In this document: in pieces, positions 9,272-17,826 of the stretch | How the letters are laid out: each line of letters opens with the position of its first letter | How positions within the stretch are numbered: position 1 is the stretch's first letter | Source: Paludibacteraceae bacterium | Lineage (GTDB): Bacteria; Bacteroidota; Bacteroidia; Bacteroidales; Paludibacteraceae | Direction: 5' to 3' | Assembly: GCA_017456885.1 (NCBI GenBank) | Contig: JAFTIM010000015.1 | Coordinates: forward strand, 186,001-250,000 | Length of the DNA stretch: 64,000 bases | Position numbers and translations under genes: made by a program | The notes under the pieces: model-generated | What the model was told of the DNA's origin: nothing | The model's database searches: none | The model's input: the letters and a program-made list of their open reading frames with translations, nothing else

Positions 9272-9377
9272 ATATAACTAACCGTTTGATTTTTGATTTA
9301 ACCACTACTTTGACAGCTGTTTCATCGGTTTTAACAACGTAAACACCATCAATTGTTATATAAATTTTGATTAGCAT
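9270..9377 (-). CDS. possible small ORF (35 aa), uncertain
   Basis: The 330-base gap between the receptor terminator and the next gene holds one short minus-strand frame, from ATG 9377 to the stop at 9270. Its middle, GVYVVKTDETAVKVVVK, resembles the beta-strand tail of Bacteroidota cell-surface sorting domains. No convincing promoter or upstream domain is seen, so it may be a relic of a larger gene or chance. The rest of the gap (9378-9607) is A+T-rich with no other recognisable feature. Confidence 0.25.
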   Translation of the reverse strand: MLIKIYITIDGVYVVKTDETAVKVVVKSKIKRLVI

Positions 9378-9607
9378 TAAAAAAGTTGCAATACGTCAAA
9401 GTTTAATATTTAGGATTTTGTACAACCCTACATTCCTACTTACAAAGGGAAATATATTTTTTCAAAAAAAATACGGATTCCGTATTTTGTAGATTAAAAT
9501 TTGGTCAGAAGAGAGATTTTCGGCACAAAATCGGTAAAAATGTAATATCGTACTTGCGATAAACGGGAAAAAACCGCAACTTTGCCGGTCTTAATTTGAA
9601 TTGGACG

Positions 9608-10840
9608 ATGGTACTGAATTATATTTGGATAGGATTTTTGCTGACGGCCGTGGCAGTGGCGTTACTGCAACTATGCGTATCGGGCGACGGCTCTGTGCTG
9701 AATGCCGTGATGGATTCGATGTTTGCGTCGGCCAAAACCGGTTTCGAGATTTCCATCGGACTGACGGGCGTGCTGTCGCTGTGGCTCGGCATTATGAAAA
9801 TAGGCGAACGCGGTGGTGCCGTAGGGTTTCTGTCGCGCCTGACAGCGCCATTTTTCTGCAAGATTTTTCCCGAAGTGCCGCGCAACCACCCCGCCATGGG
9901 CACCATATTTATGAACTTGTCGGCCAATATGCTCGGCCTCGACAACGCCGCCACGCCGCTCGGTTTGAAAGCGATGAAAGAGTTGCAGGAGTTGAATCCC
10001 AAGAAAGATACCGCCTCGAACGCCGAAATCATGTTTTTGGTGCTCAACACCTCGGGGCTGACACTGATACCGATAACCATAATGACCTACCGCGCACAAT
10101 TCGGCGCCGCCAACCCGAGCGATGTGTTTCTGCCGATACTGATGGCCACGTTTTTCTCGTCGCTGGTGGGACTGATAGCAGTGGCTATTGCGCAGAAAAT
10201 CAATCTGTTTCAGCGTAACATTGTACTGACGCTTAGCGGACTCACGGCACTGATTGTGGGCATGATAGTGCTGTTTTCGCAGATGAGTCAGGAGATCCTG
10301 ACGCGCTACTCGGCCATCGTAACCAACGTGGTGCTGCTGGGCATTGTGTGCAGTTTTGTGATAGCCGGCATGGTGAAAAAAATCAACGTGTACGACGCCT
10401 TTGTCGAAGGTGCCAAAGAGGGTTTCAAAGTGGCTGTCGGCATCATTCCCTACCTGATAGCCATATTGGTGGCCATCGGCATGTTTCGCGCATCGGGCGC
10501 CATGGATTGGCTGCTGCTCGGCGTGGAGAAAGCGTTTGCCGCCATCGGGTGCAACACCGACTTTGTGAACGCCCTGCCCACGGCACTGATGAAACCTTTG
10601 AGCGGCAGCGGCGCACGCGGCATGATGCTCGACGCGATGAACACCTACGGCGCCGATTCGTTTGCCGGACGGCTGTCGTGCATCGTGCAAGGCTCTACCG
10701 ACACCACATTCTACATTCTGGCACTCTACTTCGGATCGGTGGGCATCACCAAAACGCGCAACGCCCTTGTGTGCGGCCTGATAGCCGACTTTGCGGGCAT
10801 TGTGGCTGCCTTGTTCATCGGTTATTTGTTTTTTCACTAA
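9608..10840 (+). CDS. nucleoside recognition domain protein, SpmA-SpmB fusion type
   Basis: Polytopic inner-membrane protein of 410 residues with two Gate/nucleoside-recognition domains in tandem, corresponding to Bacillus SpmA (about residues 1-200) and SpmB (about 220-410). It shows SANMLGLDNAATPLGLKAMKEL and LNTSGLTLIP in the first half and KPLSGSGARGMMLDAM and IVQGSTDTTFYILALYFGSVGI in the second. In Bacillus these affect spore dehydration; in non-sporulating Bacteroidota the transported substrate is unknown. ATG 9608 gives the usual MVLNYIWIG start; a TTG at 9596 is less likely. Codons end in G/C far more than in the 3-7 kb genes. ybeY follows after 21 bases. Confidence 0.85.
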   Translation: MVLNYIWIGFLLTAVAVALLQLCVSGDGSVLNAVMDSMFASAKTGFEISIGLTGVLSLWLGIMKIGERGGAVGFLSRLTAPFFCKIFPEVPRNHPAMGTIFMNLSANMLGLDNAATPLGLKAMKELQELNPKKDTASNAEIMFLVLNTSGLTLIPITIMTYRAQFGAANPSDVFLPILMATFFSSLVGLIAVAIAQKINLFQRNIVLTLSGLTALIVGMIVLFSQMSQEILTRYSAIVTNVVLLGIVCSFVIAGMVKKINVYDAFVEGAKEGFKVAVGIIPYLIAILVAIGMFRASGAMDWLLLGVEKAFAAIGCNTDFVNALPTALMKPLSGSGARGMMLDAMNTYGADSFAGRLSCIVQGSTDTTFYILALYFGSVGITKTRNALVCGLIADFAGIVAALFIGYLFFH

Positions 10841-10861
10841 AAAATTAAGGACAAAAGAAAA

Positions 10862-11278
10862 ATGATTTCGTACAACACCGACAATGTGAAAATGCCCGCG
10901 CTGAAACGCCGCGCCACCAATGCGTGGATTCGCACCGTGGCCGCACGCTACGGCAAAAAAGTGGGCGAAGTGGCCTACATTTTTTGCGACGACGCAAAGA
11001 TACTCGAAGTCAATCGGCAATATCTGCAACACGACTACTACACCGACATCATCACCTTCGACTACTGCGAGGGCGACACGCTGCACGGCGACATATTCGT
11101 CAGCCTCGACACCGTGTGCAGCAACGCCGCCGAGTTTGGCACCACATTCGACAACGAGTTGCACCGCATACTCATTCACGGCATTCTGCATCTGTGCGGT
11201 CAGGCCGATAAAACGCCTGAAGCCCGCGCCGAAATGACCCGCAAAGAGAACGACGCCCTGACACTACTTCACGATTGA
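10862..11278 (+). CDS. ybeY: endoribonuclease YbeY (16S rRNA 3'-end maturation)
   Basis: Single-strand-specific metallo-endoRNase used in 16S rRNA maturation and ribosome quality control. The 138-residue protein contains the zinc site in HGILHLCGQADKT (about residues 104-116), the YbeY form of the family's HGxLHLxGxDH motif. In place of the usual final DH it has ADK, so the third ligand may be the aspartate or nearby histidine; this is slightly off-consensus. DIITFDY and HGDIFVS strands also match. It is in the same G+C-rich block as the two preceding genes. Its stop overlaps by 10 bases the end of the convergent gene on the minus strand. Confidence 0.9.
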   Translation: MISYNTDNVKMPALKRRATNAWIRTVAARYGKKVGEVAYIFCDDAKILEVNRQYLQHDYYTDIITFDYCEGDTLHGDIFVSLDTVCSNAAEFGTTFDNELHRILIHGILHLCGQADKTPEARAEMTRKENDALTLLHD

Positions 11279-11667
11279 AGTTCGCCTAAATAAAATTCAT
11301 AATCGGCATCGCTGCCACGCAAATAGATATTCGTAAGCACATTGTTGACAAAGTGCAACACGATTTGCATTCTTACCGGAGGCAAACAATCGAACATTAC
11401 ATCGGCATCGGCAGTAAGCGTAGCCGTCTTGTCCGAATAGTGATCAAAAGAGATGTCGTCAATGGTACGACAATCAATTTTGGTTTTATTGATGTAAACA
11501 AACATATCGGCACCCTCGAGGCAACAAACTCCGACAGCATTTGTCGTTTCCGTTTTTTTCGTTGTTTTATCAAAACGCGAATAACCTACCAAGGGCAAAT
11601 AAAAATTTTCGGCAAAAGCGGCAGCAACCGACCAACAACAAACGATGAACAGAAAAATGCGTTTCAT
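11269..11667 (-). CDS. secreted protein of unknown function
   Basis: A 132-residue protein with a Sec signal peptide (MKRIFLFIVCCWSVAAAFAEN) and a beta-rich mature part with two cysteines in VCCLEGADMF. No family was recognised. Start at 11667 overlaps the lpxB stop as ATGA, so it is translationally coupled to lpxB and is the last gene of the gldF-surE-lpxB transcript; an envelope role is an inference from this position. The longer frame from 11709 lacks a signal peptide at its start and overlaps lpxB, so it is not preferred. Confidence 0.65.
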   Translation of the reverse strand: MKRIFLFIVCCWSVAAAFAENFYLPLVGYSRFDKTTKKTETTNAVGVCCLEGADMFVYINKTKIDCRTIDDISFDHYSDKTATLTADADVMFDCLPPVRMQIVLHFVNNVLTNIYLRGSDADYEFYLGELQS

Positions 11668-12788
11668 TGTAAACTTGCATAAATAAGTTTTGCCGTATTT
11701 GTTGCACAAGCGGCATTGCCCAACCTATCGGCTACCAACGCATATCCGTTTTGTTGTTCGGCTCGCACACGTTCATCGTAGAGCAAGGGTGAAAGATGCT
11801 TTTTCAAATTCTCGTCGGTAAACAGATGCGCCACCAACTCGGGGACTACCTCTTTTCCCGCTATCAAATTAACCAACGACACATACGGAATATGCAACAA
11901 TATTTTTTTCAAAAGCGAGGCGAATCGTCCTCCAACCACATGATAAACAACCACCTGAGGCGTTCCTATCAACGCTGTTTCCAAGGTTGCCGTACCGGAG
12001 TTGACCACGGCGGCATAAGCATTCTGCACCAAAGCATAGGTCTGTCCGAACACGATAGGCAATCCGGCAACGTATTTTTCGTAAAACGCCGTTTCAACCC
12101 CCGGTGCGCCTGCCACCACAAACTGATATTCGGGGAAACAGGTTGCCATGCGTGCCATGCGGGGTAAACATTTGGCAATCTCTTGACGCCGACTGCCTGC
12201 CAACAAAGCAACCACAGGCTTTTCGGTCAGTTCGTTTGTTGCAAGAAACGCCTCACTGCAAGGAGCTTTTGCTTTAAAATCGGACACCGAATCCATCGTC
12301 GGGTTGCCTACGTATTCCACCTCGTAACCGTGTTTTTTATAAAAATCGACCTCAAAAGGCAAGATGCAATACATTTTGTCGATATATCGCTTTATCGACT
12401 TGATGCGGTATTCTTTCCAAGCCCAGATTTTCGGTGAAATGTAGTAATAGACAGGGATTGTCATTTTTTGCTTGACAAACTTGGCAATGCGAAGATTGAA
12501 ACTCGGATAATCGACTAAAATCACCACATCGGGACGAAATTGCAACAATTTTTCTTTACAACGCTGCAAATTGGCAAGCACGGTACGAAGGTTCAACACC
12601 ACATTGACAATACCCATAAATGCCATTCTACGATAATGAATCACCGGAGCGGAAGCCGAAGCCTCTGCCATCAAATCGCCACCCAAAAAGCAAAATTCGG
12701 CAGCTGCGTCGCGCTCCTTCAAAGCACGTATCAGATTCGATGCGTGCAAATCGCCCGACGCTTCGCCCGCTATCAGAAAATATCTCAT
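11664..12788 (-). CDS. lpxB: lipid-A-disaccharide synthase
   Basis: Glycosyltransferase (GT19) that joins UDP-2,3-diacylglucosamine and lipid X to form the lipid A disaccharide on the inner-membrane surface. The 374-residue protein shows YFLIAGEASGDLHASNLIRAL, FLGGDLM, VDYPSFNLRIAKF, YYISPKIWAWKEYR, VALLAGSRRQEI and VNSGTATLETALIGTPQVVVYH in the expected order, so it appears complete. The upstream small membrane gene ends just 1 base away, and the downstream gene overlaps by 4 bases. Confidence 0.96.
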   Translation of the reverse strand: MRYFLIAGEASGDLHASNLIRALKERDAAAEFCFLGGDLMAEASASAPVIHYRRMAFMGIVNVVLNLRTVLANLQRCKEKLLQFRPDVVILVDYPSFNLRIAKFVKQKMTIPVYYYISPKIWAWKEYRIKSIKRYIDKMYCILPFEVDFYKKHGYEVEYVGNPTMDSVSDFKAKAPCSEAFLATNELTEKPVVALLAGSRRQEIAKCLPRMARMATCFPEYQFVVAGAPGVETAFYEKYVAGLPIVFGQTYALVQNAYAAVVNSGTATLETALIGTPQVVVYHVVGGRFASLLKKILLHIPYVSLVNLIAGKEVVPELVAHLFTDENLKKHLSPLLYDERVRAEQQNGYALVADRLGNAACATNTAKLIYASLQ

Positions 12789-12789
12789 A

Positions 12790-13080
12790 TCACATCAATA
12801 TTATTGCCACAATAAAATAAATCAACGTGGCTGAAATCAGCCCGCTGCACATTCGCCAAAGCTCCTTTTTATAAGCCACAAACATCAAAAGAAGATTCGG
12901 CGTTACACTGATAATAAACCATTTGAACAGCATCTGACTGCTCCCCATCACTTGGCTGAACACCGAGCCAAAAGCCATGCCGGTGCGTTCTTGCAACACA
13001 TACAAAAACAGCGAACCGAACAATGCAGGGAGCAACGATCCAAACAGCAACCCGAAAAGTACTTTATTTAATCTGCTCAT
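12790..13080 (-). CDS. small membrane protein, unknown
   Basis: A 96-residue hydrophobic protein with about three membrane segments (residues 6-28, 48-68 and 76-96). No family was recognised. It starts inside the 3' end of surE (17-base overlap) and ends 1 base before the lpxB start. Its position between surE and lpxB is the only functional hint. Confidence 0.65.
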   Translation of the reverse strand: MSRLNKVLFGLLFGSLLPALFGSLFLYVLQERTGMAFGSVFSQVMGSSQMLFKWFIISVTPNLLLMFVAYKKELWRMCSGLISATLIYFIVAIILM

Positions 13081-13834
13081 AACCGCTGTTTTTTAACCAC
13101 GCAAGACTTGCATAGTGTGTCAAATCGCACGTGGTAGGCACCACCGACACATAGCCGTTGTCCAAAGCCCACTCGTCGGTAGAGGTGTTGTCGGGTTCGG
13201 CATTCCGAAACTGCCCCGTCATCCAATAATAAGGCTGCCCGTGCGGATTTTGGCGGGCATCGAACTCCTCCACCCAATGCCCTTTGGATTGCGAGCAAAC
13301 CCTTACGCCTTTTATCTCTCCCACAGGTGCGTTTATGTTCAAGCAAACACCTTGCGGCAACGATTGACACATCACACGCTCAATAAACATCGAAACATAA
13401 GGTCGGAAAGCGGAAAAATCGGCTTCGGGAGAATGGTCGTTCAGCGAGAATCCCACCGAGGGTATCTCTTGGCTACAGCCCTCCAACACAGCACCCATCG
13501 TACCCGAATAAATCACATTGACCGACGAATTGGAACCGTGGTTGATACCCGAAAGCAACACATCGGGTTTGCGATCAAGTATGTGATTCAACGCCATTTT
13601 TACACAATCGGTAGGCGTACCTGTACATTCGTACACGGTCAGATTCTGTTCCTGCACAAGCAAACGCTTGTAAAGAGGTGCTGTCATCGTAATGGCATTG
13701 GACTGCCCCGAACGGGCTCCGTCGGGAGCCACCACCACTACCCGAGCAAACTGCCGTGCCACGGCTATCAATTCCGAAAGTCCTTTGGCACGCACGCCAT
13801 CGTCGTTCGTTATTAAAATCAATTTTTCGTTCAT
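13064..13834 (-). CDS. surE: 5'/3'-nucleotidase SurE
   Basis: Metal-dependent nucleoside-monophosphate phosphatase linked to stationary-phase survival. The 256-residue protein has the signature LILITNDDGVRAKGL at the N-terminus (ligand aspartates in NDDG), then VVVAPDGARSGQSNAIT, TGTPTDCVKMAL, DVLLSGINHGSN and YSGTMGAVLEG, all conserved SurE blocks. Its ATG overlaps the gldF stop as ATGA. Confidence 0.96.
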   Translation of the reverse strand: MNEKLILITNDDGVRAKGLSELIAVARQFARVVVVAPDGARSGQSNAITMTAPLYKRLLVQEQNLTVYECTGTPTDCVKMALNHILDRKPDVLLSGINHGSNSSVNVIYSGTMGAVLEGCSQEIPSVGFSLNDHSPEADFSAFRPYVSMFIERVMCQSLPQGVCLNINAPVGEIKGVRVCSQSKGHWVEEFDARQNPHGQPYYWMTGQFRNAEPDNTSTDEWALDNGYVSVVPTTCDLTHYASLAWLKNSGYEQIK

Positions 13835-14559
13835 CGTTTAATTTTTTCGTGTGTAAACAAAAGAAACATACATTGCAGGGTCAGGAAATAGAGTATGTCG
13901 CGACTATCGAGTACCCCGCGGCTCATCGAACGGTAGTGCGCATCAATGCCGAAACGCTCCATCACATCGGCTACACTGCCCGAAGAGAAAAGCATGGCCA
14001 CCAATTCGAAGCCGTACAAAAAGCAGAAGCAAAAAATAACTGCCACCACAAACGCCACCAACTGATTTTTACTCAAAGCCGATGCAAAAACACCGATTGC
14101 CACATACGTTGCTGCCAAAAACACCAATCCTAAAAACGAGCCCCAAAAAGCTCCCGAATCGACATTGCCCACAGGCTCCGCCAAAAGCCACACCGTGGCA
14201 TACCACAAAAGCGTGGGCAACAACGCTATCAGCATCAACGTAAACCCTGCAAAAAATTTACCTAATACAATCGAGATTCTGCGTACGGGCTTCGTATAAA
14301 GTAGCTCCATAGTACCCTTGTCCTGTTCCTCGGCAAAAAGTTGCATTGTAACGGCAGGTGCCAAAAACAAATAGAGCCACGGAGCCAAGACAAAAAGTCC
14401 GTCGAGGTTGGCATAACCCGAATCAAGCACATTGTATTCGCCACGAAAAACCCACAGAAACAAACCCGTTATCAACAGAAATACGGCAATGACTATGTAA
14501 CCCATCGCCGTATTGAAAAATCGCTGTAATTCCTTTCTATAAACTACCCACATAGCCAT
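13831..14559 (-). CDS. gldF: ABC-2 type permease, GldF-like
   Basis: Membrane subunit of an ABC transporter of the GldAFG type needed for gliding/type IX secretion-related functions. The 242-residue protein has six membrane helices and the family sequence KELQRFFNTAMGYIVIAVFLLITGLFLW at the N-terminus, AEEQDKGTMELLYTKPV in the first cytoplasmic part, and SRGVLDSRDILYFL near the end. Usually gldF is followed by gldG; here surE follows, so partner genes must lie elsewhere. It is the first gene of the operon to 11269. Confidence 0.8.
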   Translation of the reverse strand: MAMWVVYRKELQRFFNTAMGYIVIAVFLLITGLFLWVFRGEYNVLDSGYANLDGLFVLAPWLYLFLAPAVTMQLFAEEQDKGTMELLYTKPVRRISIVLGKFFAGFTLMLIALLPTLLWYATVWLLAEPVGNVDSGAFWGSFLGLVFLAATYVAIGVFASALSKNQLVAFVVAVIFCFCFLYGFELVAMLFSSGSVADVMERFGIDAHYRSMSRGVLDSRDILYFLTLQCMFLLFTHEKIKR

Positions 14560-14599
14560 CTTTTTTTATCCGATGACAAAGATAGAAATTTTTATAGGC

Positions 14600-15019
14600 T
14601 TATTTATGGACCAAATCCTCACCCGTATAAAAAATATTCCAGATTAGTTCTTTAGACCAATTCAACCCATACATTGCATATTCTAACAAATCGAAATAAA
14701 AAGCCTTTCGCTCATTTATTATTTGTGGATTCATCTCTTTTTTAGACCACCATTCCGGATGGATTTTTATTGTATCTACCATATTATTTAAAAATAATTG
14801 CTCTTCGGCAGACCATTCAAAATCGGTTAAAACTTGTTGAATTTTATCCTCCCAAAACAAAACACACTCTTGTTCCGAATACTGAGACAACATTTTAATC
14901 TTATCCTGCAATGTCGGCAACAATTTCCATTCTTCTCTTGTATTAAGATTCTCTGCTGCTTGAGTAGCAGAAGCACAAAACAGCACAATCAGTACTATAA
15001 CCATTGTTCTCATAATCAC
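14600..15019 (-). CDS. secreted helical protein, unknown
   Basis: A 139-residue protein with a signal peptide (about residues 1-21, ending ATQAAEN) and a helix-rich, acidic and tryptophan-rich mature part (EEWKLLP, CVLFWEDKIQQ, HPEWWSKKEMN). No family was recognised. It sits 11 bases after the GntR regulator, so it is probably the last gene of that transporter operon. Start could be Met1 or Met3. Confidence 0.6.
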   Translation of the reverse strand: MIMRTMVIVLIVLFCASATQAAENLNTREEWKLLPTLQDKIKMLSQYSEQECVLFWEDKIQQVLTDFEWSAEEQLFLNNMVDTIKIHPEWWSKKEMNPQIINERKAFYFDLLEYAMYGLNWSKELIWNIFYTGEDLVHK

Positions 15020-15030
15020 ACTCTTTTAAA

Positions 15031-15399
15031 TTAAACATTATTTTTATTCAAACGATTATATACTTCAACAACCTCTTCCATTTTGAGATTCAGCAAAGAC
15101 ATCTGACGGAAAAATTCTGGCAATACTTCTTCTATAAAGGTTTTCCATCGAGCCATTTGAATTTTCGATTTGGCATCCGAGGAAACAAAATAACCGATAC
15201 CGCGCTTGTTATATATTATTTCTTTATTTTGAAGATACTCATAAGAGCGGATTATGGTATTGACATTTACCTCTACCAACACCGCATAATCGCGTACAGA
15301 GGGAATTCGTTCGCCCTCACCATAAACGCCTCGCAGTATTTCATCACAAATACGATTGGCTATCTGTATAAAAATGCTTTCTTTTACTTTAAACTCCAT
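15031..15399 (-). CDS. GntR-family transcriptional regulator (YtrA type)
   Basis: A 122-residue DNA-binding protein: a winged-helix GntR domain (about residues 9-78, with IANRICDEILRGVYGEGERIPSVRDYA and VNVNTIIRSYEYLQNKEIIYNKRGIGYFV) and a short helical tail. There is no ligand-binding domain, as in the YtrA subfamily that controls adjacent ABC transporters. It follows the permease gene by 5 bases, so it likely regulates its own operon. Confidence 0.88.
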   Translation of the reverse strand: MEFKVKESIFIQIANRICDEILRGVYGEGERIPSVRDYAVLVEVNVNTIIRSYEYLQNKEIIYNKRGIGYFVSSDAKSKIQMARWKTFIEEVLPEFFRQMSLLNLKMEEVVEVYNRLNKNNV

Positions 15400-15404
15400 A
15401 GCAA

Positions 15405-16151
15405 CTATCTTTCGATTTTACAAAAACGAAAACAAAATCCGACAAAAAGAAAACACGACAAAGCCGCATTCAACAACGCAATACAAAGAAATGTTTTCTC
15501 TGCCGACAAGGCAAATACTTCACGAACCATCGGCATTACATATTGGGTCAGCAGGAGTAAAAAGAAGACAAAAAGAGCAATTGCTTTAATCAAGACGTGC
15601 TTTTGAAACAACGTTGGGAAAAAAATAAAGAACTGATAAGCAAATACCATCATAGAAGCAAGATAGCAGACAATCTCACTTTTAGACGCAATTAACATAT
15701 TCGTGTAGATGGTTTCAAACGGATTCATATTAAACGATATAATACAGAATGCACACAAACAAACCATTGTAAGAAACAACACAATGGGGAAAACAATAAA
15801 ATTAACAAGCAATACCGAGATTATTTTTTCAGAATTATTAGCAGGAAGCAACATATAAAAACATCTTGTTTTATCGAAACACAAACGCCTTACAGAAGTA
15901 TATCCCAGAATAGCAGGCAATGCAACTAACATTACATCAAAAATTCCGACAAATACAGACAACAGTAACGCACATTGTTGATGATTTCCAATGTCATTGC
16001 CCATTTTTTCACCTAAAAAACCGACACACAAACAACTGACAATCGCAATCGCAGAAAAACTGCACAACAAAGAAATGTAAATGTACTTATTCTCCGCCAC
16101 CTCTTTTTTTACAAGCAGTTTTAAACGTTGAAAACTAAAATTACCCTTCAT
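15405..16151 (-). CDS. ABC transporter membrane subunit
   Basis: A 248-residue protein with about six hydrophobic helices. It lacks any strong signature but forms an evident pair with the ATPase, whose gene overlaps it by 11 bases. The N-terminus MKGNFSFQRLKLLVKKEVAENKYIY places a basic stretch before the first helix. This resembles permeases of GntR-linked ABC modules that answer to envelope-active compounds; the substrate is unknown. Confidence 0.75.
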   Translation of the reverse strand: MKGNFSFQRLKLLVKKEVAENKYIYISLLCSFSAIAIVSCLCVGFLGEKMGNDIGNHQQCALLLSVFVGIFDVMLVALPAILGYTSVRRLCFDKTRCFYMLLPANNSEKIISVLLVNFIVFPIVLFLTMVCLCAFCIISFNMNPFETIYTNMLIASKSEIVCYLASMMVFAYQFFIFFPTLFQKHVLIKAIALFVFFLLLLTQYVMPMVREVFALSAEKTFLCIALLNAALSCFLFVGFCFRFCKIER

Positions 16152-16977
16152 TTAGAAAATCATTTATTCGTTTAAAATTCAAATTAACCGCATTAAAAAT
16201 GGCTTCCAAACTCAACGCAGACAAATCGTCTGTGTAATTCGGACACAAATAAATATATCCATTAGTAATGGGTTGCTGATACAATGCCTCCGACTTACAA
16301 CTATCATCAGTTGTAAAACGGATTTTATTGGCAATCGTTTCTACTGAATGATTGAACACACTCCCATCTTTCAATAATATAACTACATGCTCAAGCAAAT
16401 TTTCAATGCCACTTACCTGATTTGTAGCAATAATAAGCGAACGCTCTTCATTCATATTCAGGGCAACCAGCTTTCGGAATTGTCCCTCACTTTGCATATC
16501 CAACCCTTTTGTCGGCTCATCTATAAGCAAATAAGGCGTATTCGTTGCAAAAGCAAAACTAAGCATCATTTTTTTCTGTTCTCCGTCTGTCAAAGTAGCT
16601 ATTTTATTATCGCACGACAAATTACACAGGGAAAGATTACTGAAAAAATCGTCATAATTAAAACAAGGATAAAAGGGCGCATTCAACTCCAAAAACGTTT
16701 GTATTGTAAAGTCAATATTCGAAAAGCCAACTTTATCGGGTAAGAAAAACAAAGATTTCAATATATCGTACCTTCTAATGGAAACATCGTTCTCGTCTAT
16801 CAGAATCCGACCTTGCCGAGGACGGCATAATCCTGAAATACAGCTAAGAAGCGTCGTTTTCCCCACTCCATTACAACCCAACAATCCATAAATTTTTCCT
16901 TTATCGAAAGAAAGCGAATCAATTGCCAATTCCTTATCGTTTTTATACTTATACAATAAGTTTTCAACTTCAATCAT
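16141..16977 (-). CDS. ABC transporter ATP-binding protein
   Basis: A 278-residue ATPase: Walker A GCNGVGKTT near residue 35, Walker B YLLIDEPT near residue 155, and a switch histidine replaced region IIATNQVSG. The signature motif reads LTDGEQKK, off the usual LSGGQ. Residues 200-278 form a C-terminal extension without a recognised fold. It starts the operon ATPase-permease-GntR-secreted protein and has its own promoter box at 17003-17010. Confidence 0.87.
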   Translation of the reverse strand: MIEVENLLYKYKNDKELAIDSLSFDKGKIYGLLGCNGVGKTTLLSCISGLCRPRQGRILIDENDVSIRRYDILKSLFFLPDKVGFSNIDFTIQTFLELNAPFYPCFNYDDFFSNLSLCNLSCDNKIATLTDGEQKKMMLSFAFATNTPYLLIDEPTKGLDMQSEGQFRKLVALNMNEERSLIIATNQVSGIENLLEHVVILLKDGSVFNHSVETIANKIRFTTDDSCKSEALYQQPITNGYIYLCPNYTDDLSALSLEAIFNAVNLNFKRINDFLNEG

Positions 16978-17002
16978 AGTGATATATTTATCTATAACAC
17001 CG

Positions 17003-17010
17003 CAAATGTA
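17003..17010 (-). promoter_or_regulatory. promoter for the ABC/GntR operon
   Basis: TACATTTG (-7 box) with TTTG at 17030-17033 as the -33 element, 19 bases apart, on the minus strand. It lies 26 bases before the ATPase ATG. Confidence 0.65.
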
Positions 17011-17050
17011 TTGAATATTTTTAAACTAACAAAAAAATTTATTTTTTATC

Positions 17051-17058
17051 TATCTTTG
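17051..17058 (+). promoter_or_regulatory. promoter -7 box for the 17-25 kb gene run
   Basis: TATCTTTG matches TAnnTTTG exactly, 17 bases before the ATG at 17076. It is divergent from the ABC-operon promoter. Confidence 0.65.
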
Positions 17059-17075
17059 CGAGCAAAAAAAGAAGT

Positions 17076-17813
17076 ATGCGGCGTATTTATATAGTTGTAC
17101 ACAATGAGGTTTTTCCCGAGCAAGCATTAAAGGCGGCTACGCAAATGGGCGAACGGTTTTCGCACGAAGTACGTTGGCTTTTTCTTTCCGAAACGGCACC
17201 TTTGTCCACAAGAGCCGACTTCGAGCAATTACCGCACGACATCATCAATGCCGAATCTCTTGCCGACACAACGGAGCAGACCGATGCTTCGATGTTGGTG
17301 TTTCAGCTATCCGCACATCCGAAATCACACTACGTGCAACGCCTGCTCAACTTCACACGCAACCTACGCATACCGTATCTGTTTGTCAAAGAGGGTCAAA
17401 GTATCGATTTCTCACAAATTGCCGTAGGAGTCGGTTTTTTGGAAGAAGACAAGGAGAAAGCCACCTTTGCATCGGCTTTCGGACGTTTTTTTGCGAGCCA
17501 CATCACGCTCATCACCGCCAACGACTACGGCAGCAAAGCCGAACAACACACCAATGCCATTGCAACGCTATTGGACAAATTCAATCTTTCGTACACACGA
17601 ACGAAAGCACGAAAAGACAGCTTCGGCATCGACAAAGAGATAGTTGTCAACGCTGCGGCACAGGGATTCGGGCTTGTAATGCTATCCGCCACACGCGAAT
17701 ACGGGTTAGACGATTTGCTATTCGGGCCGAAAGAACGAAAGCTGATACAGCAAACCGAAGTTCCACTGCTGCTTATCAACCCGCGCGGCGATTTGTATGC
17801 ACTATGCGATTAA
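17076..17813 (+). CDS. universal stress protein-like protein
   Basis: A 245-residue protein resembling a two-part universal stress protein (Rossmann-like alpha/beta fold). It has strands such as RRIYIVVHNE, LRIPYLFVKEG and VGVGFLEEDKEKATFASAFGRFF, and a C-terminal PLLLINPRGDLYALCD. A clear GxxGSxxxx ATP site is not visible, so nucleotide binding is uncertain. It precedes the prenyltransferase gene by 13 bases. Confidence 0.65.
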   Translation: MRRIYIVVHNEVFPEQALKAATQMGERFSHEVRWLFLSETAPLSTRADFEQLPHDIINAESLADTTEQTDASMLVFQLSAHPKSHYVQRLLNFTRNLRIPYLFVKEGQSIDFSQIAVGVGFLEEDKEKATFASAFGRFFASHITLITANDYGSKAEQHTNAIATLLDKFNLSYTRTKARKDSFGIDKEIVVNAAAQGFGLVMLSATREYGLDDLLFGPKERKLIQQTEVPLLLINPRGDLYALCD

Positions 17814-17826
17814 AAAATAAAATCAG

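Noticed and set aside
9671-11191. 506-codon antisense ORF opposite the SpmA/B fusion and ybeY
   Set aside because: It spans two real genes on the other strand and has shadow-like composition (HAVG-rich); no start context or domain.
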